Below are positions 19,297 through 25,976 of a stretch of 64,000 nucleotides of DNA, in pieces. Made by a program: the position numbers and the translations under genes. The stretch lies in contig PLLO01000011.1 in assembly GCA_003142255.1 (NCBI GenBank), positions 676,134 through 740,133 of the forward strand, read 5' to 3'. Each line of letters opens with the position of its first letter. The stretch's first letter is position 1. The DNA comes from Bacteroidales bacterium (GTDB lineage: Bacteria; Bacteroidota; Bacteroidia; Bacteroidales; VadinHA17). The notes beneath the pieces are model-generated. The model had not been told where the DNA came from, did not search any database, and saw nothing but the letters and a program-made list of their open reading frames with translations.

Positions 19297-19302
19297 TTCC
19301 GG

Positions 19303-19986
19303 TCATCTCATTACATACTTTCTGAGCTCTTTCCTGATCTGTTTATAGTCAGGTAAGATCTCTTCCAGAAGATTATAAAAGCCACTACCGTGATTTGGAT
19401 GCTTCAGATGGCATAACTCATGAATTATAATGTATTCATAGAATTTCTCGTCGAGTTTGATCAGCTCTGAGCTTATAGAAATTTTCCCTTTTGAAGAACA
19501 GCTTCCCCACCTGCTTTTAGAGGCTCTTACTTCCATTGAAGAAGGTTCAAAGTGGTAACTTTCGTATTTCCTTAATATTTTGTCAAGGAGCATCTTGAAA
19601 TATTGCATTGCCTGCTCCCGGTACCATTTGTCCAGTATGGCTTTTACCTTCCAGCTGTCACAGGTATCAGGCAATCCAACTTCAATAATGTCGTTGTATT
19701 TCCTGACAAATGCTTTAGGCGATCCGGTAAGTCTCAGGATATGCTCTTTACCCATAAAAAAATGGTATTCCCCGTCCGTGTATTTCTTGCCGTAATTAAT
19801 TCTTACAGAACCGGAATAATTGTTAAGATGCTTCTTTATCCAGGCTGACTTTTCGTTAACAAACTTGTCAATTTTCTCAGGTGATACACTTTTAGGAGCC
19901 CTGACAACCACTCCGTTGTGAGGACTTATACTGATTGATATCGAGCGTCTCCTTGAATAAATAATCTTATAGTCAATTTCACTCAT
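19303..19986 (-). CDS. YgjP-like (DUF45/SprT-type) zinc metallopeptidase
   Basis: A 227-residue protein with the zinc motif HELCHLKHPNHGSGF near residue 190, where the two His in HExxH form and the later His bind zinc, as in the YgjP/DUF45 family. The N-terminal IDYKIIYSRRRSISISISPHNGVVVRAP stretch and the SKSRWGSCSSKGKISIS block are also typical. The ATG at 19986 is used, because the frame's further extension to 20004 enters a palindromic repeat. It converges with the beta-CASP gene, with six bases between stops. Some YgjP homologues are linked to restriction enzymes, but none is seen here. Physiological role unknown. Confidence 0.88.
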   Translation of the reverse strand: MSEIDYKIIYSRRRSISISISPHNGVVVRAPKSVSPEKIDKFVNEKSAWIKKHLNNYSGSVRINYGKKYTDGEYHFFMGKEHILRLTGSPKAFVRKYNDIIEVGLPDTCDSWKVKAILDKWYREQAMQYFKMLLDKILRKYESYHFEPSSMEVRASKSRWGSCSSKGKISISSELIKLDEKFYEYIIIHELCHLKHPNHGSGFYNLLEEILPDYKQIRKELRKYVMR

Positions 19987-19993
19987 ACTCGGT

Positions 19994-20105
19994 CGGCCCC
20001 CCATCCCCCCTGAAGGGGGGCTAAATTGGTTAACAAATTTTGATCTGTCAACTGAGTCAAACCCCTTTTAGGGGGCAGGCCATGCTTTAGCGTGGCCGGG
20101 GGTTG
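19994..20105. repeat. GC-rich nested palindromic element (family A), second copy
   Basis: Same architecture as 10409-10544: a CCCCCC-TGAA-GGGGGG hairpin at the left, an internal atctgtcaac, then ccccttttaggggg and GGCCATGCTTTAGCGTGGCC near the right end. It begins immediately upstream of the metallopeptidase start and may form part of its leader. Confidence 0.65.
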
Positions 20106-20301
20106 CTGTTCAATCATTAAAAAATTATAACAATTCGTTAAAATAACTATAAAATGCAAAAATGGCGCTCATTTCTGGAATAAACAATTTACTATTGTTG
20201 TCTGTTAATAGAATATAAACTCAGAGATTGAAAAAAAATATAAAAATATTTGCCCACATCGATTCTTATTCGTCACTCATGACGACACAGACAATTCAGG
20301 C

Positions 20302-20340
20302 TTAGGTTAGTCAGGTTAATTAGGTTAATTAGGTTAATTC
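20302..20340. repeat. Tandem AGGTTAATT repeat in a gene-free stretch
   Basis: Four imperfect copies of the 9-mer AGGTTAATT (aggttagtc, aggttaatt, aggttaatt, aggttaatt). The gene-free stretch 19987-20407 holds the palindromic element, AT-rich DNA without an open frame, this tandem repeat, and the terminator that follows. No RNA gene was recognised. Confidence 0.6.
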
Positions 20341-20358
20341 TCAAATCATGTGGGTAAT

Positions 20359-20388
20359 AAAACGGGAGGCGTAAGCCCCCCGTTTTTT
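20359..20388 (-). terminator. Bidirectional rho-independent terminator after the metallophosphoesterase gene
   Basis: Stem AAAACGGGAGGC / GCCCCCCGTTTT with loop GTAA and one internal mismatch. It is flanked by a run of T on the plus-strand side and by TTTTATT on the reverse strand. It lies 20 bases beyond the stop of the metallophosphoesterase gene. Confidence 0.75.
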
Positions 20389-20407
20389 CTTTATATCCGA
20401 AGGAAAA

Positions 20408-21589
20408 TTATTCTGCAGCAAGGGTTATGACGGTAATCTCCGGTGGCATCCATATCCGGAAGGGAACAGCCATTGTTCCCAATCCGCGATTGACATAGTG
20501 ATACTGGCTTCCTTCTGAATAGAGCCCATTCCAGTGAGGGTAGAAATATTTGGCGGGGCTCCATCTGAACCATTTTGTGATCACACCCATCTGCATTCCA
20601 TGAGTGTGGCCCGAAAGAGTAAGGTTTATATCCGTTTTTCCTGCGACATCTGTTTCCCATTGATTAGGATCGTGACACAAGAAGATTTTAAAGTCAGCAC
20701 TGTCGGTCCCTTCCATGGCTCTCCGGAGATCACCATGTATCATCCTTGAGTGCCTGCCTCCCGTCACTACGCCTATGATTGCAACCTTTGCTCCGCTGAT
20801 TTCCATGATTATATTACTTTCATTTAAGATCATATATCCCGAGGCTTTGATTTTTTCAGAAACTTTCATCAGGATTTCTGCCTTGTCGTTCAGTGTGGAT
20901 CCTGGCATATAGGTGCCAACATCATGGTTCCCGATTATAGCGAAGTTGCCATACCTGCTCTTTTCGCGCGAAAGTATTGTATCGCAACTGTCAAATTCCC
21001 TCCAGCCATAGCTGATGAAATCACCTGTATTTATAATTATATCGGGTTTAAGATCATTGACTATCCTGATCGCTTTCTGAAGCTTGTTGTAATGATTATA
21101 GAATCCGGAAAGGTGGAGGTCAGATATTTGCACTATCCTCAGTCCATTAAGCCCTGGCTTAAGATTTTTAATTTTCAGGGTTATTTCTTCTGTCCTGAAA
21201 TTGAACCTGCCGATAAAAGTACCGCAGGATACCAATAGGAATATTAAAGATGACAAGACTAATCCGGTAACTGTCAGACCCTTCATGTACATTCCTCTCC
21301 TTATTCTTATAAACCTGCCGGTGAAGTGAAATAAACTTAAAAGAAACCTGGGGATAGCAACTGCGCATATCATCCCTGTCAGGTTCATATGAAAAGATAT
21401 ATTTTCCGGATTATCGTAAAAGCCCTTATATGTCCTGCTCTTTATGAAATAATACCAGAGAACAATACTCAATATAAAATTGATTGTCAATGAAATATAA
21501 AATTTTGGCCTGGAACGTTTCTGATAATGTTCCCTGAGCACAAGAAATGTGAGTATCTCAAGGGTAAGGAGGATAATGAATACCGGCAT
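20408..21589 (-). CDS. Membrane-anchored metallophosphoesterase
   Basis: A calcineurin-like phosphoesterase with an N-terminal membrane domain of about four helices (residues 1-130) and a catalytic domain from about 150. Metal-binding motifs are clear: RIVQISDLHLSGF (DxH), INTGDFISYGW (GDxx), AIIGNHDVGTY (GNHD), and NLTLSGHTHGMQMG (GHTH). The layout matches the YkuE/YaeI-type lipid-related phosphoesterases found in Bacteroidota. The catalytic domain could hydrolyse UDP-diacylglucosamine-like or other phosphodiesters, but the substrate is not shown. Confidence 0.88.
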   Translation of the reverse strand: MPVFIILLTLEILTFLVLREHYQKRSRPKFYISLTINFILSIVLWYYFIKSRTYKGFYDNPENISFHMNLTGMICAVAIPRFLLSLFHFTGRFIRIRRGMYMKGLTVTGLVLSSLIFLLVSCGTFIGRFNFRTEEITLKIKNLKPGLNGLRIVQISDLHLSGFYNHYNKLQKAIRIVNDLKPDIIINTGDFISYGWREFDSCDTILSREKSRYGNFAIIGNHDVGTYMPGSTLNDKAEILMKVSEKIKASGYMILNESNIIMEISGAKVAIIGVVTGGRHSRMIHGDLRRAMEGTDSADFKIFLCHDPNQWETDVAGKTDINLTLSGHTHGMQMGVITKWFRWSPAKYFYPHWNGLYSEGSQYHYVNRGLGTMAVPFRIWMPPEITVITLAAE

Positions 21590-21605
21590 GTCTTAATATT
21601 TATTT

Positions 21606-21613
21606 CAAAATTA
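21606..21613 (-). promoter_or_regulatory. -7 box of the metallophosphoesterase promoter
   Basis: On the reverse strand TAATTTTG, a full match to TAnnTTTG, 16 bases upstream of the start codon at 21589. Confidence 0.45.
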
Positions 21614-21668
21614 GTCAAATAATTCTTTACCTGATTTTATTACTTTCACATGTTCTTAACCTAAGCTG

Positions 21669-21878
21669 ATGACTGAAGTAAAATTTTATGATCCTGAATT
21701 TGTACCGGCCGGACATCTTGCATATTCGGTAATTACTGCTCGATTTGAAGGCAAATGGATCTTTGTCCGACACAGAGAACGAACGACATGGGAGATACCC
21801 GGAGGGCATATCGAAGAAGGAGAATCTTCAGATGTGGCGGCTTCTAGAGAACTGATGGAGGAAACCGGAGGCATTTAG
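21669..21878 (+). pseudogene. Truncated Nudix hydrolase (N-terminal half only)
   Basis: The 69-residue frame contains a complete Nudix box, GHIEEGESSDVAASRELMEETGG, matching GX5EX7REUXEEXG. It stops two residues after the box, whereas Nudix hydrolases normally run to 130-160 residues. The stop overlaps the last four bases of the convergent phosphatase gene (ending 21875), so the missing half has been replaced by that gene's 3' end. This looks like a deletion remnant and is probably not functional. A very short active form is unlikely, because the fold needs the C-terminal strands. Confidence 0.75.
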
Positions 21879-23059
21879 ATATACTCGAAGGTTACTTGTT
21901 TAAGCCACTTTTCTTCCAGAAGCCTTGCAATTCGTTTTACAACTGTTCGCCTGATCTCGAGTTCTACAGGGAGGTTGGGATCCTGGTGGGCAATATTGAT
22001 CCTGGTTCCGATAATAAAATGTATCTCATCGCTCTCCATTAGCATCTTCACTATCTTGTCTGCAGGTCCTTTGCCCAGCCTGACGCTATTATTGTATGTC
22101 TTCAGTATCTCATTCACTTTCTGAAGGGTAAGGATGCCCTCCGTAACCAGGTCTATACCTTCAAGAAAGCTTTCAGGAGGAAGCTCGGGATCCTCGAAAA
22201 TAAGTTCATCCACAATTGTCCTGTTCAGTTCTCTGGCCACAATATCGGCTGTTGTTCCGCCGCACAGGATTACTTTCCCTTCGTATCCGCTTATTTTTAA
22301 TGCCAGTTCCTTATCCTTTTCCTTTTCAAAGGGAGGACCTGTGCAGATCATCAGCTTGCGGGGCTCTCGGAAATATATTATCGCGCAGCTTATGTCGTCT
22401 TTTGCCTTATATCCGTCGTTCTTGTGAGCCATAGTAACTATTTTACCCGCAAGCATGACTGCAGAAATAGACGATTCACTTGTAACAAGTTGAGACGCAT
22501 AAGCAGCAATGCTGTCCCTTTCCCATCCGAAGGGGAAGGCTTCGCTGCCCATCCCGCTCTGTGAGACTCCATCTGTGCAGAAAATGATACGATCCTCTTT
22601 CTGGGGTACCAAGGAGCATGATCGCAACACCTTACCGGCATTCTTCCCTTTGTCCAGTACAACCTTCTTCCATTGAACATCAAGCTCTTTGTTCCCCCTC
22701 AGGATGATCGTGGAAGGATTGTCATATTCAAGGATATTCGCCTTTCCGCTGCTATCGATGTCAACAATGGTAAAGGTCGAATAGCTTATTTTCCTGTCAC
22801 TGCAGACAGGCAGGGTATTCATGATTATCTCCGCAATACGGTCAACCTCCTTGTGCTCTCGCGTGAAGTTAAGCGCCATTGTGGCTGTAAGTGTAGCCAG
22901 GATATTGGCTTTAACGCCATGACCCATCCCGTCAGACAAGACAGCAATAACCCTCTCTTCTTCACGGATATACCTGTAAAGAAAGACATCACCACAGATC
23001 CTCTCTTCGTCGTGATTTCGCTGCTGGCTGTTTACCTCTATGAAAAAATCTTTCCTCAC
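21875..23059 (-). CDS. SpoIIE-type protein phosphatase linked to the sensor hydrogenase
   Basis: A 394-residue PP2C/SpoIIE serine/threonine phosphatase with no membrane segment. Metal-binding motifs are VIAVLSDGMGHGVKANI near residue 40, IIFCTDGVSQSGMG near 155, and KAKDDISCAIIYF near 222. The last 160 residues (from MICTGPPFEKEKD) form an extra domain with GGTTADIVAREL that is typical of the hydrogenase-linked members. It starts eight bases after the stop of the PAS-containing hydrogenase-like sensor, so they form an operon (25219 to 21875). The inferred role is output of a redox or H2 signal by dephosphorylating a partner. That partner, such as an anti-sigma antagonist, is not in the window. 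Confidence 0.87.
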   Translation of the reverse strand: MRKDFFIEVNSQQRNHDEERICGDVFLYRYIREEERVIAVLSDGMGHGVKANILATLTATMALNFTREHKEVDRIAEIIMNTLPVCSDRKISYSTFTIVDIDSSGKANILEYDNPSTIILRGNKELDVQWKKVVLDKGKNAGKVLRSCSLVPQKEDRIIFCTDGVSQSGMGSEAFPFGWERDSIAAYASQLVTSESSISAVMLAGKIVTMAHKNDGYKAKDDISCAIIYFREPRKLMICTGPPFEKEKDKELALKISGYEGKVILCGGTTADIVARELNRTIVDELIFEDPELPPESFLEGIDLVTEGILTLQKVNEILKTYNNSVRLGKGPADKIVKMLMESDEIHFIIGTRINIAHQDPNLPVELEIRRTVVKRIARLLEEKWLKQVTFEYI

Positions 23060-23067
23060 CGGATCTT

Positions 23068-24948
23068 TTAGTGGTTATTTTTATTGGTGCTTCTCTTCTT
23101 GTACGATTCAATTATGGAATTGAGCATCTGTTCGGTCTCTGATGCGCCTTCTCCAAGGAGGAACCCGATCTTCTGTACCATTTCGAGGTTTTTATCGATG
23201 ACCTCGCTTACCCTGTTTGTTACCTCTTCTCCCTGCACTTCAGGTGAATAAAGATCGCGGATCACTGCACCACACATCTTGTTCTTTTTAATCGGGAATA
23301 TTGAAATATTGAGCATTTTGTCCTCAAAATGGACATCCTTGCTCACAACAGGTTCATCTTCCTTGATAACATAGGTGAACATATTATAGACGTTGAAGGG
23401 AATAAGGGTCTTAAGGTCGGCGCCGGCCAGCCCGGGGATCACCTCAGCGATAGCCTTTGCATCTTCGCCTATAATATTTATAAAGCTGTGATTTGAATGA
23501 AGTATTTTCAGATTGTTGTCCACAATAACAACACCAGTAGGAAGCTTCTCAAGCATATTGTTCATCATGTCAGAGGTATTCTGAGCTACCTCTTTCTCCC
23601 TCTGTGCAAGCTCTTCAGAATCCTTAAGCGCTTTCTTCGTTTCTGCCAGCTTCCTGTTCGTCTGCCTGAGGGTTTCAATATATTCCTGCTTGTTTTTCAG
23701 GTTGAAGGTATGGCACATTTCAGGGACTGCCAGACCTTTTGCGACAGTTGAAGCAAATTCCCGGCATGACATGTATCCGCATGCTCCGCAGTTCAGTTCA
23801 TCTTCAGGATTGTTCTTTCCTATGATTTTGAGCACTTCGTTTATAGCTTCAGCGGGGGGATCTGGTATCCTCTGGTCGTCGGGGGTGAAGTTTTTGGAAA
23901 AGTCAAGTTCCAGCCACTTATCCATGTTTTCCTGCCACAGATCTTTATCGAGTGTTGCTATCCTCTTTTCTGCGTACCTGCTTACAAGCGCCCTTCTCCT
24001 GAATTTTTCCCTGTGATGCTCCATGCCGGGACCGAGAAGACAGCCATGGCAAAAGAATAGGTTAAAATGATGGTGAATAGTATCTGTATACTTATCGAAA
24101 TCATTAATAGCCTCAAGAACATCCTCCTTTCCGGATGCGGTGATAACCCTGCTGGAAACCATGTCACGCTTTATCCCGCCCGCCTGTATTATACCTGCCG
24201 GGACAGGGTAAAGAGCTCCCCAGTAACCGTATGGGGGATCAAATTCCGACTTTTTAACCAGGCGCTCCTGTATCTTGAACTCATCAAAAAGCTGCCTGAG
24301 CTCAATGAATGTAATTACGCTTTCAACCAGCTTGCCATCCTTGAAATTCTTTGCTTCATCCTTTGCATCAATACACGGACCGATGTGAACGATAGCGACA
24401 TCATCGCCGTATAATCCTTTAACGACCATCGCAGTGGCGATCATCGGTGAGACCAGCGGAGCAAGGTTCGGAACCAGTTCAGGGTGACCCTTTTCAATAA
24501 GCTTCACGATGGCAGGACAGTTGGCAGTTATGTAATACTTGCCTTCGGCGGTACTGAAAAGTTCAGCGTACCTTGAGGCAATCAGGTCAACTCCGAATGA
24601 GACTTCATGGACATAATCAAAGCCAAGTGAACGGATCATTGCCACGAACTTCCTGTAATCGGTAATATCATCAAATTCCGAAGCGATGCTTGGTTCGATT
24701 AGTGCTGCAGTCTTTCTTCCCGATGAAAGGAGCGATTTTACTTCGTCCCTGGAGTTGCGGAATTCAATAGCTTTCGGCGAACACGATACATAGCATAACC
24801 CACAACCGATGCACCGTTCAGGGTGAATCAGGGGATGGTCCCTCTGGGGCCTTACCTCTACGGCATTTACAGGACAAACACGAACGCATGAATATGAGTT
24901 CCTGCAGCGGGCGTCATCTATATACAGAACAGGCTTTTTAATGTCCAT
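23068..24948 (-). CDS. Sensor protein with [FeFe]-hydrogenase-like domain, Fe-S domain and PAS domain
   Basis: A soluble 626-residue protein. Two [4Fe-4S] clusters (CRNSYSCVRVCP at 15-26 and CIGCGLCYVSC at 46-56) lead into a hydrogenase large-subunit-like domain. Its H-cluster loops are variant: TANCPAIV (Cys 144), GPCIDAKDE (Cys 192) and FFCHGCLLGPG (Cys 300 and 303, spaced CxxC rather than CxxxC). A CGACGYMSC...C four-Cys domain (387-412) binds another [4Fe-4S]. A coiled coil and a PAS domain (about 465-570) follow. This resembles the HsfB-type sensory proteins of clostridia. It has no kinase; the neighbouring SpoIIE phosphatase is the likely output. Whether it binds a full H-cluster is uncertain. 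Confidence 0.88.
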   Translation of the reverse strand: MDIKKPVLYIDDARCRNSYSCVRVCPVNAVEVRPQRDHPLIHPERCIGCGLCYVSCSPKAIEFRNSRDEVKSLLSSGRKTAALIEPSIASEFDDITDYRKFVAMIRSLGFDYVHEVSFGVDLIASRYAELFSTAEGKYYITANCPAIVKLIEKGHPELVPNLAPLVSPMIATAMVVKGLYGDDVAIVHIGPCIDAKDEAKNFKDGKLVESVITFIELRQLFDEFKIQERLVKKSEFDPPYGYWGALYPVPAGIIQAGGIKRDMVSSRVITASGKEDVLEAINDFDKYTDTIHHHFNLFFCHGCLLGPGMEHHREKFRRRALVSRYAEKRIATLDKDLWQENMDKWLELDFSKNFTPDDQRIPDPPAEAINEVLKIIGKNNPEDELNCGACGYMSCREFASTVAKGLAVPEMCHTFNLKNKQEYIETLRQTNRKLAETKKALKDSEELAQREKEVAQNTSDMMNNMLEKLPTGVVIVDNNLKILHSNHSFINIIGEDAKAIAEVIPGLAGADLKTLIPFNVYNMFTYVIKEDEPVVSKDVHFEDKMLNISIFPIKKNKMCGAVIRDLYSPEVQGEEVTNRVSEVIDKNLEMVQKIGFLLGEGASETEQMLNSIIESYKKRSTNKNNH

Positions 24949-24964
24949 TTCTCTCCGTGATTGT

Positions 24965-25219
24965 TTATTTGAATTTTGCCAATTCCTGGTCCAGAATCCC
25001 CTCGATTTTTGAAATAGTCACTCCCTCTTTGATCACTTCATTGATCTTAAGGTTAGGACCGTTGCTGCAATGACCCATACAGCGCCCGCCTTTAAAGATG
25101 ACCTTATCTTCGAGATGATTTTTTTTCAGGTAATCCCTGATAAAGACTACAACATCCTTGTTTCCCCTGGAAAAACAGGAGCTTCCAAGACAAATATGCA
25201 TTTCCGTTTCCCTGGCCAT
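24965..25219 (-). CDS. Small 2Fe-2S thioredoxin-like ferredoxin
   Basis: An 84-residue protein with the thioredoxin-like [2Fe-2S] fold of the NuoE C-terminal domain. The four ligands are in CLGSSC (residues 10 and 15) and RCMGHC (47 and 51), followed by SNGPNLKINEV. It is the first gene of the reverse operon with the sensor (16 bases apart) and the phosphatase. It may pass electrons or redox state to the sensor; this is inference from position. Confidence 0.85.
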   Translation of the reverse strand: MARETEMHICLGSSCFSRGNKDVVVFIRDYLKKNHLEDKVIFKGGRCMGHCSNGPNLKINEVIKEGVTISKIEGILDQELAKFK

Positions 25220-25250
25220 GGGGTTACTGTTTCTTGAAAAACAACAAGTT

Positions 25251-25258
25251 CAAAAGTA
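25251..25258 (-). promoter_or_regulatory. -7 box of the sensor/phosphatase operon
   Basis: On the reverse strand TACTTTTG, a full match to TAnnTTTG, 31 bases upstream of the ATG at 25219. The identical octamer precedes the TM1266-hydG operon at 36856-36863. Confidence 0.5.
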
Positions 25259-25434
25259 ATAAATATTTCGGTGCTGTGAAAATGATATAATTACGTAAAA
25301 TTCATATAATTAAACAGGTATGATCTCCTCATTATTTTTGACGGGTCTTTGAGGATTAAGCATGACTCGAAATTAATAGACACATTTTCAGTACGTTACG
25401 AAGTGAATATTATAGGATCAATATCTTATATTCT

Positions 25435-25452
25435 TTGTTAAAAAATAAACAA
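25435..25452. promoter_or_regulatory. Rex-type operator 1 upstream of hydC
   Basis: TTGTTAAAAAATAAACAA matches the Rex consensus TTGTTAANNNNTTAACAA with one mismatch in the right arm. It lies upstream of the hydC -7 box, and a second site abuts it. A rex gene is in the same locus (33532-34155). Confidence 0.7.
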
Positions 25453-25469
25453 TGTTATTTTATTAACAA
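25452..25469. promoter_or_regulatory. Rex-type operator 2 upstream of hydC
   Basis: ATGTTATTTTATTAACAA, two mismatches from TTGTTAANNNNTTAACAA. It is centred 17 bases from the first site and covers the expected -33 region, so bound Rex would block RNA polymerase. Confidence 0.6.
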
Positions 25470-25477
25470 TAAAATAT

Positions 25478-25485
25478 TATATTTG
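25478..25485 (+). promoter_or_regulatory. -7 box of the hydCBA promoter
   Basis: TATATTTG, a full match to TAnnTTTG, nine bases downstream of the second Rex-type operator and 20 bases before the hydC start codon. Confidence 0.6.
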
Positions 25486-25505
25486 TATATCCTATTAATA
25501 GACTG

Positions 25506-25976
25506 ATGGGTAGAGATATCAATACAGTCATAAAAAATTTTAAGCCGGGGCGCAGAGAGGATCTGATCCCTCTTCTTCAGGAAATACAGGACGAAAATGG
25601 TCACCTGTCGGAGGAGGCTATTGTCAAAGTAGGCAGTTTCATTGGGTTAAGCACCACAAAAATTTATGGCCTTGCCACCTTTTATGATCAGTTCAGGTTC
25701 TTCCCTTCAGGAAAGATAATGATAAGGATTTGCAATGGCACCTCATGTTTTCTTAACGGTTCGCGAGCCGTAATTAGTAAAATCAGGGAAGAGGCAGGAT
25801 TAATCTCTGCTCAGACAAGCCGTGACGGGAATTTCAGCTATGAGATCGTAACATGCATGGGTGGCTGTAATAATGGTCCTGTTATCAGCATCAACGATGA
25901 GTATTACCCTTATGTGAAGCCTGATCAGATACCTGAGCTGATAAAAAAGTTAAGGTTTTTCATTGATAATGACTAG
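25506..25976 (+). CDS. hydC: HydC: NuoE-like 2Fe-2S subunit of [FeFe] hydrogenase
   Basis: The smallest subunit of an NAD(H)-linked [FeFe] hydrogenase, 156 residues. An N-terminal helical part (LIPLLQEIQDENGHLSEEAIVKVGSFIGLSTTKIYGLATFYDQF) is followed by a thioredoxin-like [2Fe-2S] domain with all four ligands, in CNGTSC and CMGGC. It passes electrons between the FMN of HydB and the rest of the complex. No clear ribosome binding site is seen before the ATG, as is common in Bacteroidota. The stop TAG abuts the hydB ATG, so the genes are cotranscribed behind the Rex-controlled promoter. Confidence 0.92.
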   Translation: MGRDINTVIKNFKPGRREDLIPLLQEIQDENGHLSEEAIVKVGSFIGLSTTKIYGLATFYDQFRFFPSGKIMIRICNGTSCFLNGSRAVISKIREEAGLISAQTSRDGNFSYEIVTCMGGCNNGPVISINDEYYPYVKPDQIPELIKKLRFFIDND

